Positions 44,450 through 54,871 of a stretch of DNA of 64,000 bases are shown here, in pieces. Each line of letters opens with the position of its first letter. Position 1 is the stretch's first letter. The stretch is from Lepraria neglecta (lineage: Eukaryota; Ascomycota; Lecanoromycetes; Lecanorales; Stereocaulaceae). The notes below the pieces were generated by a model. The model was not told the DNA's origin and ran no database searches. It saw only the letters and a program-made list of their open reading frames with translations. The stretch spans positions 2,170,001-2,234,000 of the forward strand of contig CM065649.1 in the NCBI GenBank assembly GCA_033220425.1. The letters are read 5' to 3'. The translations under genes were made by a program, and so were the position numbers.

Positions 44450-46073
44450 TCAACGAAATTGAGAAAGGTCCAAAGGCACAGAACTCCCTCTCCCAGCTCT
44501 ATACTTCTTTGGCCCTCCAATAAATTCCCTTGGTTTCGGCAGTACATTATCTGTTTGGAATCGCCACCTCGAGTCATCGATCTTGATGGGACCGTTCCGG
44601 CTCGGAGAAATGCTGTCTCTTGAAGGACTGATATTATAATTCGAGCTTGCCCCGTTCGACAATGTATAGGAGCTCGGATCTAATGTTGATCTCGAGGGTG
44701 GAGGCAGTGAGGACGCTGACGGCGGACTTGCTGGCGTTGCCTGCTTCAGTGGTGAGGAAACAGGCGGCGGAGGTGGAGGGGCTGTTGCAGGAGAGCCCTG
44801 CCCATTTCCATATGCGTTTCGCGCTGCTTGCATGGCTATTGATTGACTAACCACATCACTTACAGAGGAGTGTGAGCTCGGTGGAGGCGGTGGGGTGGAA
44901 CGAGCTGGAGGAGGCCTAGGGGCAGAGGGCGGTGGTGGAGGGGCTGCAGGAGGAGTTGACACGCCGGGTGGTGGCCTAGGCGCTGACGCTGGTGGAGGAG
45001 GAGGGGCTGCAGGAGGGGTTGACACGCCGGGTGGTGGCCTAGGCGCTGACGCTGGTGGTGGAGGAGGAGCTGCAGGAGGTGAGGGCGCGCTGGGTGGTGG
45101 TCGAGGTGCAGAAGCAGGTGGTGGAGGCGGAGCTGGAGGCGGAGATGGTGCAGCGGATCGCAGAGGCAGAGGTGCCGCCGTAGACGGTTTTCGAGAGCTA
45201 GGTGGAGGTGGAGGTTTTGCCCCAGTCGGTGGTGGAGGAGGGGCTCGCGGAGGAAGATCTGTATTTGATCGAAAAGAAGCTTCTGAGTTAGGTCTTGATG
45301 CTGGTTTTGGGGGAGGTTTGCGAAGGTTGGTAACTAAAGGATTGGCTGCTGAATTGAGCTGTGATGGTGATGATTCTGTTGCATGTGGGGTTGGCCTCAA
45401 GGCATTCAATCTCGGAACCGTAGGTGGCTTTGGCGCAAATGAAGTAGGAGGTTTCGGAGCCGATTTCCGTGACGTTTCTGGATCTGAGATGTATGACGAA
45501 TCCCTTTCTGCACCAGTGTCTATACCTCCTCCCGTCTTTCTCAATTTTGGTATACCAACGCCTGCGAATATTCCCCCTAGTTGAGGCGCTGTAGCTGGCC
45601 CGCCAATGTCTCCACCACCCCCACTTCCTTGATCACTGTTGCTTCTCGCCCGGTTCGAAGCTGCTGCACCTGGCACTGGAGGGGCGAGTCCTGTCGGTGG
45701 TTTTCCCAGACCAGGTATGGGTGGTGCTCCGCCTACGGGTGGGCCTGACGAACTTCCAGACGGCCTTTCTACTAATGGCGCTGATCGATCATTCGTTACA
45801 GCTTTCTTGAGCCTCGCTCCTTTCGTGATATCCGTCAGGAGAGCACCCTACAGATCCCGTTAGTTACTGAGGTCCACATCTTGGGGGGCTAGCTCAGCTA
45901 TAGGTCCGCTGGAGAGTCCCTGGCGCACTTACTCGATCCTTGGCTACTGTTGGCGGCGGCTTAGATGGTAGGCTACTTGCACCTGGGGCTCCTCCCGGAG
46001 GCGGTGGAGGAGGGGGAGGTCCAGAGCCGCCAAAGCCTGGCATAGGCGGAGGAGGGGGTGGTGGAGCAGGCAT
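44450..46073 (-). CDS. vrp1: Verprolin (WIP-family actin regulator)
   Basis: Binds monomeric actin through WH2 and partners WASP/Las17 to drive Arp2/3 actin patches in endocytosis. Exons 45933-46073 and 44450-45847 (intron 85 nt), 512 aa. Start at ATG 46073 (MPAPPPPPPPMPG); an in-frame TTG upstream is not a start. Residues 48-65 (GALLTDITKGARLKKAVT) are the WH2 motif, completed across the intron junction after DR. Then come class-II polyproline runs, four PPAAPPPPP..APRPPP-type repeats, and a C-terminal WASP-binding-like segment (IDDSRWRFQTDNVLPKPREF) ending SVPLDLSQFR. Divergent from the 46365 gene with 291 bp between starts. Confidence 0.92.
44941..45128 (-). repeat. 63-bp tandem repeats in verprolin
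   Basis: Units 44941-45003 and 45004-45066 are nearly identical 63-mers (21 codons); 45067-45128 is a degenerate third copy. They encode proline-rich units (APPPPPASAPRPPPGVSTPP). The near identity suggests a recent duplication. Confidence 0.8.
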
Positions 46074-46364
46074 GTTGCTCAAAGAAGGGCGGTAAGGGAC
46101 TAATTTTCGATATACGCTGTCATGTCTCAGTCCTTAGCTATTAACTGCCAAGCGGTATGTGTCTTCTGATGTGTAAAAAGTCTCGAGGGAATGTAGCCGC
46201 GTTGGTGGAGTTGCTTGAGAAAGGTGGAAAGCTGATGCCTTTGCGGGAAGTTAATGAATTCGCGGCTCAAATCCGCCCTAACGTCGACACCCAAACAGCT
46301 TCAACCAGCTTCCGAATCCGCGCTTTGAGGACCCATTGACATTTATCTGCTGCCATTGGGAATA

Positions 46365-47627
46365 ATGGCGACCAAGTGCTTCACACGCCCTCAAGCTCGG
46401 GTATTCGGTATACTGGTAGAGGGAGCCAGTGTTCGCTGTTTAGCAAGACCAAAACCATTCGATAGAAAGGGCAGCTCTTGCTCGCTATCCAGGTCACAAC
46501 CGAGACGATTTTCTCCCCAATGTCCCTCGATCCGGTCATTTGCGACAAGGCCAGTAACAAGGCCACCCCACCAATATTCGCCCGTGCCTTCGGCGTCTTC
46601 AGAAGACCAAGTCCTTGACACAGAGCTAAGGAAAGCACTTGGAGTTGTGAAAACGGAGAAAATACCAGAGGAAGACGCTGTTCAAAAAGCGCTACAGATA
46701 TGCGAGGATCTGGCACGGAGTCTTACTGAGCCAGTTGAGCCTCCGAGAGCGCCCCCGAAGCCTGAAAGAGGCCCTACGTCGAATCTACTCTCCCTGGAGG
46801 AAGAACGGACTGCTTCCAAGAGCCCTGCCCCTCCGCAGGAATCTGCGGCTACGCCTGTTAGAACCGACTTTGTCGAAAAGATCTCCAAAACAGCCTATGA
46901 AATCATAACAGACCCTAAAGTCTTCATCACACCAATTGTGCTTTCCACCTATGTATTAACGCAGTCCATTCTTGGCCGCCCCGAGTCCTTCCCTCAGATA
47001 TTCGACCTCTACGCATCAAAACCTATACCAAGGCCGAACACAAATCCAATCAAGTACAAGGATTCAAATCCAAATCGTGCTGCTTCCTCAATTCCTCTGG
47101 TCCTGGCGCACACTGCTCTGACAGCAGCCATTGAAAGAAAAAATCTACCTCTCGCCCTTAGTATTATAGATGCCAGCGTCTGCACCAAGGCGTTCCAACG
47201 AAACAAACTCTTTCGCAAAGCCTTTCTTCCTTTCTCAGCACTGGCATTGACACCAGCTGCAGCCTATGTCTTAGCTCAGCAACTAGCTCAATATCAGATC
47301 AGCATGGACACACAAATGGCAACTAATATGATATTTACGGGTATAGTAGCATACATTGGCTTTACAGCCACCATCGGAGTTGTTGCAGTCACGACTGCTA
47401 ACGATCAGATGGATCGTGTAACGTGGGCGAAGGGAATACCTTTGCGAGATCGGTGGTTGAGGGAAGATGAAAGGGCGCTTGTTGATCGAGTTGCGGGTGC
47501 TTGGGGGTTTCAACATATTGCCATGAGGGGTGAGGAGGAAGGCGCGGAATGGGAAGCGTTGCGAGAATGGGCAGGGTTGAGAGGGATGGTGTTGGATGCT
47601 CCTGAATTGATGGAGGGCATGGAATGA
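46365..47627 (+). CDS. Mitochondrial membrane protein of unknown function
   Basis: 420 aa, no intron; ATG 46365 (MATKCFTRPQ), an in-frame TTG upstream discarded. The N-terminus is rich in Arg/Ser with no acidic residues up to about 60 (RRFSPQCPSIRSFATRPVTR), a mitochondrial presequence. Then comes a Pro-rich linker. Hydrophobic segments follow: VFITPIVLSTYVLTQSILG; FLPFSALALTPAAAYVLAQQ; and NMIFTGIVAYIGFTATIGVVAVTT. After them is a conserved-looking end DQMDRVTWAKGIPLRDRWLREDERALVDRVAGAWGF. I do not recognise the family; probably an inner-membrane protein. It shares a short promoter with verprolin. Confidence 0.8.
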   Translation: MATKCFTRPQARVFGILVEGASVRCLARPKPFDRKGSSCSLSRSQPRRFSPQCPSIRSFATRPVTRPPHQYSPVPSASSEDQVLDTELRKALGVVKTEKIPEEDAVQKALQICEDLARSLTEPVEPPRAPPKPERGPTSNLLSLEEERTASKSPAPPQESAATPVRTDFVEKISKTAYEIITDPKVFITPIVLSTYVLTQSILGRPESFPQIFDLYASKPIPRPNTNPIKYKDSNPNRAASSIPLVLAHTALTAAIERKNLPLALSIIDASVCTKAFQRNKLFRKAFLPFSALALTPAAAYVLAQQLAQYQISMDTQMATNMIFTGIVAYIGFTATIGVVAVTTANDQMDRVTWAKGIPLRDRWLREDERALVDRVAGAWGFQHIAMRGEEEGAEWEALREWAGLRGMVLDAPELMEGME

Positions 47628-48023
47628 AGCGTTTGCAAGACGGCCGAACTTCTGGCAATGATCCCAGACACACTGCGTACCAGCAGTGGTTTCGGCCAAA
47701 CCGGCAGCGGAAGCGGTGGAGAAGAGGATTTCCAAACTGCAAAGGCATAGGGATGCCCCCATGAGACATGAGACCTCTTCGTGCACATGAGAGTAGCCCT
47801 GTGTCCCCAGGCTGGGCAGCTTTTGGACTGACATCTATACCAACTTCCCGACTGTGGGCACGATGAGAGTGAGACGAAAGCAGACAAGGCCTAGCTAGAA
47901 CAGCTACGCTATTTGGCGGTCGGTAGCTTTGATCGGGGTAGTCATCACGGTGGTGGAAATGAAGGGAACGTATGTGGCAGTAGCCATGTCATGTATACAT
48001 TATTCTATCGTAAGGTTTCATGT
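47628..48023. other. Intergenic between convergent genes
   Basis: 396 bp of 3' flanks of the mitochondrial-protein and CHORD genes; no other feature. Confidence 0.55.
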
Positions 48024-49110
48024 TCATGCTGGTTCAGCACGCCCAACCTGTATAATCTCGCTCGTCCTCTGCTCATCACTCCTCAACGTAGGCCAGCTCA
48101 ATCCATCCGACTTCACAAGCGTCAATTCTAGCTTCGTTCCCATTATCTTGGCTTTTGATTGCTCAGTGTTGATCTGCCCGAAGAGTGGTATCTCGGTTTG
48201 ATATCGCTTATTGTCTGCAGTTGGCAGATCAAGCGTCACTGTCGTTGGGGAGCTGAAATCAATTTTCGCTCGCTCTTTGTCAATCCTCTTGAGGTAAAGG
48301 CTGGCAATTACGCTGGTTAGCGTCTGGTAGAAGTCATGCCTATAGAGTTGATTGTAAGCCATGCGTCCACAGGTAGCCCATTGGAACCACTCCAACATAC
48401 CTGACCGCTACCACCTTCTCTTCCTCCCTAGAATCCTTCTTGCTACCCACAAACAAATGCTTGTCCTTCTTCTTACAACCCTCAATCTTCATGAACTCAT
48501 CAAACTCCAACACCCGCCTCTTACAGCACGTCCAGCCTTTGCTCCCTTCGTGGAACAGCGCTTGGCCGGGATGATAGACGCAATCTTCACCTTCTCGAGA
48601 GACCTTTGTTTCGGCAGGCGAGGTTGCATTGCAGCCTCGTCGACGGCAGGTGGTGTTTGGCGGTACTGGAACGGAAGTGTCATCGGAGTCAGATTCTGGT
48701 GGTGCAGGCGATGGGGCATTGGTTGGAGCTGCCACCGGTAATCGAGGTGGGGGGACGTTCTGAGCTACGCCATTGGTGGCTATGGGTTTGGGAGGCGGAG
48801 GTATGTCTTCTGGGATCTCGGATGATGGGGGAGGGTCGGGTTTGGGCGTGTCGTCAACAGTCGAGTGCTTGCCAGTTGTGCATGGTGGGATGGATAGGAA
48901 TTCGTCGAAGGTTAGGTAGCGGGGCTTGCAGCATTTCCAGCCTGTAGCTTAGAGTCAGCCGGTCGTTCGGTGGATAAGTCTATTGTGAGAGGGCGCCCGG
49001 ACACCTTTCTGCCCTTCGTGGAAGATTGGGGGTCCGGGATGGAAGATGCAGTCTTCTTCAGGATCCGTGAAGGTCTTGCCACACCCTTTGTGCACGCATT
49101 TCTGTGTCAT
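48024..49110 (-). CDS. CHORD- and CS-domain co-chaperone (Rar1/CHP1 family)
   Basis: Hsp90 co-chaperone family (plant Rar1, animal CHORDC1/Morgana). Exons 49005-49110, 48401-48941, 48024-48339; introns 63 and 61 nt; 320 aa. The first CHORD zinc module has the set CVHKGC, EDCIFHPGPPIFHEG and GWKCC (the intron falls in the Gly codon). Then a Pro-rich linker, and the second CHORD: CRRRGC, EDCVYHPGQALFHEGSKGW and TCCKRR. The C-terminal CS (p23-like) domain starts at HDFYQTLTSVIASLYLK and ends LVKSDGLSWPTLRSD. Both modules keep their Cys/His ligands. It probably works with Sgt1 and Hsp90. Divergent from the F-box gene, 388 bp apart. Confidence 0.92.
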
Positions 49111-49498
49111 GGTGGCCAGAGTAAGTAAGCAGCTGTAAATTGTATGGAGTAGTTTGGACGATTCGATGATGCTCCATCAGAATCTAGAAATTTGCCGAGC
49201 GGTTGGCGGCCGCCACCAGGCTGACAATCGCATGAGGCTGAACCTTCAACAATGCACGGACCGGAGGGCAGACTTCAATTCAATATTCTTCATCAACATC
49301 TTTCACCCTCGGGTCTCTGCGGCTCTTCCGGTAACTCAACAGCTGAACCGACAAATCCCCAGCGTCCCAATTCACCAAAACGACACCCGCAGCGCTCTCC
49401 AACAAACGAAAGCGCCGCATTTTTAAGGGCGGTGAGTCAACAAAATGACGCTTCTGTGCATCAGTCTTTAAACCACGCTCTCGTTCCATCAGTACAGT
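49111..49498. other. Divergent promoter, CHORD and F-box genes
   Basis: 388 bp shared upstream region. No further feature recognised. Confidence 0.5.
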
Positions 49499-50500
49499 AT
49501 GGCTACCTTAATTGATCTGTTGTCTCCGTATCCGATTCTAGAGAATTTGGTTTCCGTGTTACCACTTGGGGATCTATTCAGTCTTTCGAAAACTAGTTCA
49601 GCGTTTCGAGCTGCTTTACATGGATTCCAGCTAGCCCAATCACCATTTACCACCCCAGTGCGGCCAACTTTATGTATTGGCCAGCATGAAACAAAGTTCT
49701 GGAGGAACTTGAAAGCGAAGAGCCCTGTTTTATGCTCTGAATCTCAGCATACGCGAGGCGACAAGATTCGAGGCTGCCTCATGTGCTCTATGCCCGTCTG
49801 TGAGGCCTGCATCATCAAAGCTTTATTCGGAAAACGTGATGGGAAGACATTTCAGCATCGTACACGTTCACTTTGTCCCGAATGTTTCGACTCAGAAACT
49901 CCCCATATAGAGCAATCTTTGAAAGGGATGAAAGGCAAGAGACCAATTCATAGTCTGGGCAATACGGAGCCAACCTGTATTTGCACCGCCAAAGATGGAC
50001 ATCTGTGCCTCAAGTGCAAGACTGAGCAGAAGTCTGACCTAGAAACCAAGCTTTCTCGATGCTATGGCGAAGGCTGTTCGAAAACCAAACCGCACGGCTT
50101 CTCCGGACGTGTCTGTCTTTGGTGTGACCTACGCCTACCTGGTGAGCGCAGCAGAGCCGAAGCGAGACGAGATTATAACAAAAGACACTTGCTCGCAAGA
50201 ACACACTCCTCGTTCGAACGTCCTCCGGAAGACGAGATCATTGACCCAGCTGAGCAAGAGGCGATTTGGCAGGCGGAAGAGGAGAGGTTTCGTGAGCTTA
50301 GTGCGGTATCAGAACGGAGACGAACCACAGCTTCTACTGCTGAAGACGAGAGATGGCGGCGGTCTGAGGCCTTGCGTCGCTCTGACTCAATGTTCTATCC
50401 TCCGCCTCCGGTGGTCAGGCACAGAACAGATCACATTGCTGAAAGTTGGGGAAGGCAGCGCTCGGACTCGACTGCGTCGACTTTGGTTGAGCGAGATTAA
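49499..50500 (+). CDS. F-box-like protein with Cys-rich region
   Basis: 333 aa, no intron. Residues 5-42 (DLLSPYPILENLVSVLPLGD, LFSLSKTSSAFRAAL) fit an F-box, which would bind Skp1 and recruit a target to an SCF ubiquitin ligase. A cysteine-rich part follows: GCLMCSMPVCEACIIKALFG; SLCPECFD; CICTAKDGHLCLKCK; CYGEGCSKTK; RVCLWCD. The spacing suggests several zinc sites, possibly degenerate RING- or B-box-like. The C-terminus is Arg/Glu-rich and Ser-rich with RS/SD sites. I do not know the substrate. A longer overlapping frame at 50064-50699 is treated as a shadow. Confidence 0.75.
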   Translation: MATLIDLLSPYPILENLVSVLPLGDLFSLSKTSSAFRAALHGFQLAQSPFTTPVRPTLCIGQHETKFWRNLKAKSPVLCSESQHTRGDKIRGCLMCSMPVCEACIIKALFGKRDGKTFQHRTRSLCPECFDSETPHIEQSLKGMKGKRPIHSLGNTEPTCICTAKDGHLCLKCKTEQKSDLETKLSRCYGEGCSKTKPHGFSGRVCLWCDLRLPGERSRAEARRDYNKRHLLARTHSSFERPPEDEIIDPAEQEAIWQAEEERFRELSAVSERRRTTASTAEDERWRRSEALRRSDSMFYPPPPVVRHRTDHIAESWGRQRSDSTASTLVERD

Positions 50501-51251
50501 TCGACTTTGCCAAGCTATGGGCCTTGCAGTCTTGATGCCACTGCAGAGGAAAGCCAAGGGAACTCGGATTCAAAAGTGTGATCCTTCAAAAATGGGAACT
50601 GGGTTCCGCGAAAATCAGGACAATGAGGAATGGATAGCAGTGACATGGAAGAGAAAATCAAAAGCTTATCTCACCCCAAACATATCTTACGGTTCATGAA
50701 GAGATGCTGAGATAAGGTAAAGTAGCATCAAATAGGTGTTGGGGTGTCTTGAGGGGACGGAAAAAGTGCACGGTATTGACGGTTCTCTCGGAGGTTCGAT
50801 TGGGCAAAAGTGGAAAGTACAAATGCAGATGGCAGGATATAGACGCCACAGAGGCTTTGTCGTTCCTCTGAAACGGTTCTTATGCTGAGATGAGACGACG
50901 AGAGATGAACATTACCCTCGCTAAGACGAATGCGTCAAGCTTCTGTCACTTCATGTATGAATATAGATGTGAACCGCGACCACAGCACTGATTTAAATAA
51001 GAGTACCTAGCAGAGTCTGTCGACGTCAATCAATCGTTTTTAATTGATGAAGCTTTCCCTAAACTACCGGTACCTTTCAGGTGGGGCGTGGGCGTCAGGT
51101 ACTATCTTATCCGACTGCGGGGTACGTCATCCCCGCTTCGAGCACGTAAACATTTTCGTGTACACCAGGTTCATTGCTCGCAGCAGTTGTTTTTGAAATA
51201 GCCGAATTTGCTCCCAAAGTAATCAAGGTATATCGCGGTAGCCAAATCATT
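50501..51251. other. Intergenic, 750 bp
   Basis: 3' flank of the F-box gene and promoter of the aldolase gene. The frame at 50064-50699 runs 200 bp into this region without a recognisable protein. A TTTAAATAA stretch near 50990 is AT-rich. No other feature. Confidence 0.5.
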
Positions 51252-52396
51252 ATGCAGGCCGCCAATAGACTCCAGAAAGCGCTCAAGACAGGCTCGGGCC
51301 TAACTTTCGGTGCCTGGCAAATGCTCCCTGGTACCAATCAGGCCCGGATCATAGCACGATCTGGCGTCGATTGGCAGTGTGTGGATACTGAGCATGGCAA
51401 TATAGACGGTACTCTAGATCCATTTGCTGGCTTCACGCAGACGGCGACGGTCCAAGTGGGTGTCTGACAGCCGCACAGACAGTGCCATGCACGAGGCTGT
51501 TGCCGCAATTGCAGCTTGTGGAGTCAGTCCCATCGTCAGGTTAGCTGCCAACGAAGGCTGGATGGTGAAGCGTACGTCTTCACTATGAGAGGCAACGTCG
51601 TGGGTATTGGCTGACGAGCTTCCTCCTATACAGGCGCCTTAGACTCGGGAGGTGTGTAAGCTGCATTGCTTGGATAACATTGTGACTGACGCCCACCAGC
51701 TCATGGGATCATCGTACCCTTGTTGCAGACGGTCGAGGACGCGAAGAAGCTTGTCCAGTCTGCCAAATTCCCGCCAATCGGCAATCGAGGCTTTGGGTCC
51801 CCATTCCCAATGGAGAAATTTGGAGGACAAACCCAGACAGAATATCTGCAGCAAGCAAATGATGCCCTAGTAACAATCGTGCAGATAGAGACGAAAGAGG
51901 CCCTGGAGAATGTAGATATTCATGCTTTGTCCAATGCTGGGAGCTGCGCTGATTGCCATTGTTCGCAGGTTGATGCTATAGCTAAAGTCCCTGGAATAAA
52001 CGTGCTATTCGTGGGGCCTTTCGATCTAGGGAATAACATCGGGCACTCCATTGTAGACGGCACAATGCATGATGAGCTAAAGGAAGCCATTGCGAAGATC
52101 CAGAGAGCTGCGAAGGAAAATGGGAAAAGCAGCGGCATTTACTCCACGTCAGGAGATCAAGCGCGAGGATTTGCTGACCAAGGCTTCAACATGGTATTTA
52201 TCTCAAGCACAAGGCAGTGTCTGATTTTACTGATTTGATCCACCAGGTATCGGTGGCGACGGATGTCCCTGCACTCTCGGCACATATGATCTCTTCGTTG
52301 ACGGCTGCTAGAGGCTCTCATGTGCATTTGGCATTGAACATGGGCAAAGGAGCAGTGTCTGGACTTGCGAAGATGACCAAGCAGTCGGAGCAATAG
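51252..52396 (+). CDS. HpcH/HpaI-type aldolase (class II, metal-dependent)
   Basis: Family that cleaves 2-oxo-3-deoxy sugar acids or related hydroxy-ketoacids into pyruvate and an aldehyde. Exons 51252-51408, 51479-51571, 51634-51651 (18 nt), 51700-51911, 51969-52193, 52247-52396; 284 aa. Conserved blocks: FGAWQMLPG; VDTEHGNIDD with the His next to Glu; SPIVRLAANEGWMVKRALDSGAHGIIVPLLQT; QIETKEALENV; and FVGPFDLGNN. The Arg and the Glu/Asp ligands expected for the metal and oxo-acid site are there. Exon 3 has only 18 nt and encodes RALDSG. Intron 4 (51912-51968) is 57 nt and lacks an in-frame stop, so its retention would add 19 residues. Cytosolic (no targeting signal). Substrate unknown. Confidence 0.88.
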
Positions 52397-52463
52397 CATC
52401 ATTGTGGGTTGAGCCGAGATCGTGTAGAGGGTCTCCCAGAATAGACTCTAGAAGCCAGAGAAG

Positions 52464-52844
52464 TTATGAATGTCCTTCAGCTTCGTCAATGAGCTTCTCG
52501 ACCTCGTCCTCATTGAAGCGGTGCATTAGCTTGCGAGCTTCTGTGGCAATGTCTGGCTTCGAATAAGTATGGAATACGCGTTGGATGTGTACCTACATCC
52601 ACACTGTTAGTTTCGCTGTGACTGTGAATAATGTGGCAATACCTACCACAGGCACATCAAACTCGTAGGCATTCTTCCATTGCTCTTGTTCTGGAGCCAT
52701 GACATCTATTTCGTTATATTCAAAGCTCCGCTTCTTGCCCAGGCTGTTGAGCACAGACTTTGCAGTATCGCAAAGCCCACAACCCCGTCGTGTGAATAGC
52801 GTAATGCGAGCTGTGTGCTGCAGAAGCCGTGCTGTAGGCCGCAT
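52464..52844 (-). CDS. Glutaredoxin-like protein (DUF836 type)
   Basis: Small thioredoxin-fold protein like yeast YDR286C. Exons 52647-52844 and 52464-52592 (intron 54 nt), 108 aa. Motifs: TLFTRRGCGLCDTAKSVL with a CxxC; EYNEIDVM; and the cis-Pro region FDVPVVHIQR, split by the intron. The rest is a C-terminal helix (ARKLMHRFNEDEVEKLIDEA). The first 13 residues (MRPTARLLQHTAR) are basic without acidic residues, so mitochondrial import is possible. Its 3' end is 67 bp from the aldolase stop (convergent), and its start is 219 bp from LSm8 (divergent). Confidence 0.85.
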
Positions 52845-53063
52845 CAAGATGATGAATGCTTTTGCTTATTCTGCAAAAACCAGAGGCTGAAGTCGGGGTC
52901 AAAGCCAAACGCCAAGAACAGCCCTACGGGTATCAGCTTCAACGGCCTCACTCGACCATATCTGCATAGCTACCTACCAATCTATAAGCTTCAGCTTGAA
53001 CGTGTTTACACCTAAAAGCTTTTAAGACCTTCTCGAGGGGTAAGAGCAGACTCCCGCAAGGAC

Positions 53064-53428
53064 ATGTCGCTCCAGCCTTACATCGACAGTAAGTAAACAA
53101 TCGTTGTATTATTGCTCCGCAGCGTGAATCCCAGCTAAACTATTACGTTTCTGCAGAGAAGGTCCTTGTCCTCACCGCAGACGGCAGAACCCTAACCGGC
53201 ACCCTCCTATCTTGCGATCAATTGACGAACCTTGTCCTTCAAAACACCATCGAACGCGTAATCCGACCTCACGACGATCCAGAAGACAGCGAAGAAGTCC
53301 CGCATGGACTATACTTGATACGAGGCGAGAACGTGGTCATATGCGGCCTACTGGATGAGCAAATGGACAGCGATATCGACTGGGCAAAGGTCAGGGGGAA
53401 TGTTATTGGAGGAGTGAAGCACACTTGA
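53064..53428 (+). CDS. lsm8: U6 snRNA-associated protein LSm8
   Basis: LSm8 replaces LSm1 to make the nuclear Lsm2-8 ring that binds the U6 snRNA 3' end for splicing. Exons 53064-53088 and 53157-53428 (intron 68 nt); 98 aa, typical size. MSLQPYIDKKVLVLTADGRT, then LTGTLLSCDQLTNLVLQNTI make Sm motif 1, with the D-x-x-x-N pattern. Then YLIRGENVVICGLLDEQMD gives Sm motif 2 with RG-E-N-V-V-x-C-G. The acidic DEQMDSDIDWAKV end is characteristic of LSm8 rather than LSm1. The first exon holds eight codons plus one base. Confidence 0.95.
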
Positions 53429-53995
53429 GGACAGTGGGAGATTAGGAAGAACGCAATAGAAAATTGATGCTTGGAGAACCGATCGTGTCCGGATCATGGT
53501 TGAAATTATGCATGTCAGAAAAGCTGAACGTTCAGAGAGACCACAAACAGTACAGTATGTCCTTCAAGCCTAGAATTTTCAGATATGCAAGGATAACAGA
53601 AATTTCCACTCGCAGCAGCACCCATGCAGATTCATCCGCTCCACGTCTGACACTTGGAACGGGTATCCAGACAGGGTCCAGAGGCTCCCCTGCTCCATTC
53701 CAGGACTAAATGGCCTATTCTTCCAGTGCCAGATCATGGGAGGTTGGGTGTCGTTGAGGGCGTGCTCTAAATTCCTAGCTCTGAGCCTATGAGGATGGGG
53801 AAATGATCATTCGCCTTAAGTTGCAAGAGAGAAATTGGAAGAGGCATGTAAGAAAGATGTGAATGTGATGGATTAAGTCTATAACGTGAGGGTATCTTGG
53901 AAATGGTCAACAAAATAAGTTGGCTATAGTGATGTACTTGTTCACGTCAGCGAAGCCTCTGAATTATGGCCAATGACCCTCAGACCTACCATCCA
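53429..53995. other. Intergenic between convergent LSm8 and EMC5 genes
   Basis: 567 bp of 3' flanks; no other feature supported. Confidence 0.55.
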
Positions 53996-54572
53996 TCATC
54001 GTTTCTTGTCATTGTCCTGATCCCTCACCCAATCCGCAAATTCCTTTCTCTTTGCCTAAATAGAAGTCCCTGAATTAGCCATATGAGTCTTCAGGCATTC
54101 AATCCCATGCTAGACAAGTAGTCCCCCATTCCCAAACCCTATCTCCATAGAACTGATGATACCTACCCTAATATCCACAAACCCCAACCGATCCTCCAAC
54201 CCCTGAAACGGTCCACCCCCTCCACTCTCTCTCTCCACCTTTCCAGCCCACACCCTCCACGTAATAGGCTTCAGTTCTTCTGCTCCAACGACCAAACCGA
54301 CGCATATCATGACGACGGATATTATCGTTTCTAGGGAGATATCGAGGGGAAGGCTGGCTGTAGGCGGTGATGACGTAGACGTTGACGCGATGGTCGAGGA
54401 TTGTGGGAAGGTGGTGAGAAGGGTAGAGTGCTCGTAGGCCGAGTAGCATCTGCGGGATCAAAGTGGTTAGCCACATGAGCTGAGAGGAATGATGGAGGTG
54501 GGAAAGGGCTTACGCATGAGATAGAAAGAGGAGGCCGAGGACGGTGAGAGGCCGGGAGAGGTAGGAAGGCAT
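53996..54572 (-). CDS. emc5: ER membrane protein complex subunit 5 (EMC5)
   Basis: EMC inserts tail-anchored and multipass proteins into the ER membrane. Three exons not evident as one open frame: 54514-54572, 54167-54449, 53996-54055 (introns 64 and 111 nt); 133 aa. Start MPSYLSRPLTVLGLLFLSHA forms the first membrane helix, followed by CYSAYEH. The second helix is LETIISVVMICVGLVVGAEE, followed by the family signature LKPITWRVWAGKVER. The protein ends LGFVDIRAKRKEFADWVRDQ plus a basic tail. This is the typical EMC5/MMGT1 fold with two helices and a cytosolic C-terminus. It lies 299 bp downstream of MSH5 on the same strand. Confidence 0.88.
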
Positions 54573-54871
54573 GTTGAAAGAACTCCTAGTATAACACACG
54601 GCGTATGACAACAGCGCGCAAGGATTGGAAGCTGCAGCTAGCTACTGGCAAAGGAACTTTTGGCGCGGAAGCTTGCCGCCTTAAGCGCCGTCTTCTGGTT
54701 TTCAAAGTACTTCAATCAGATATGGACCTCAAATGCAAGGATTTTGTAGTCTCCGCTATATTTTATCTGTGTTATGGCAAATGGGCTATACGATTGAGTT
54801 TTCGAGCAAATTACTATCTCATTGAAGCGTCACCGAGCCACCCAGGTCATCCAAAATTAAAACCCCATTTT

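Noticed and set aside
44895-45584. 229-codon plus-strand frame rich in Gly across the verprolin gene
   Set aside because: It is the antisense of proline codons; its Gly runs mirror the polyproline repeats and it has no family motif.
50064-50699. 211-codon frame overlapping the F-box gene and running past its stop
   Set aside because: It is in another frame of a real gene, has no recognisable domain, and its downstream part lacks conserved-looking features.
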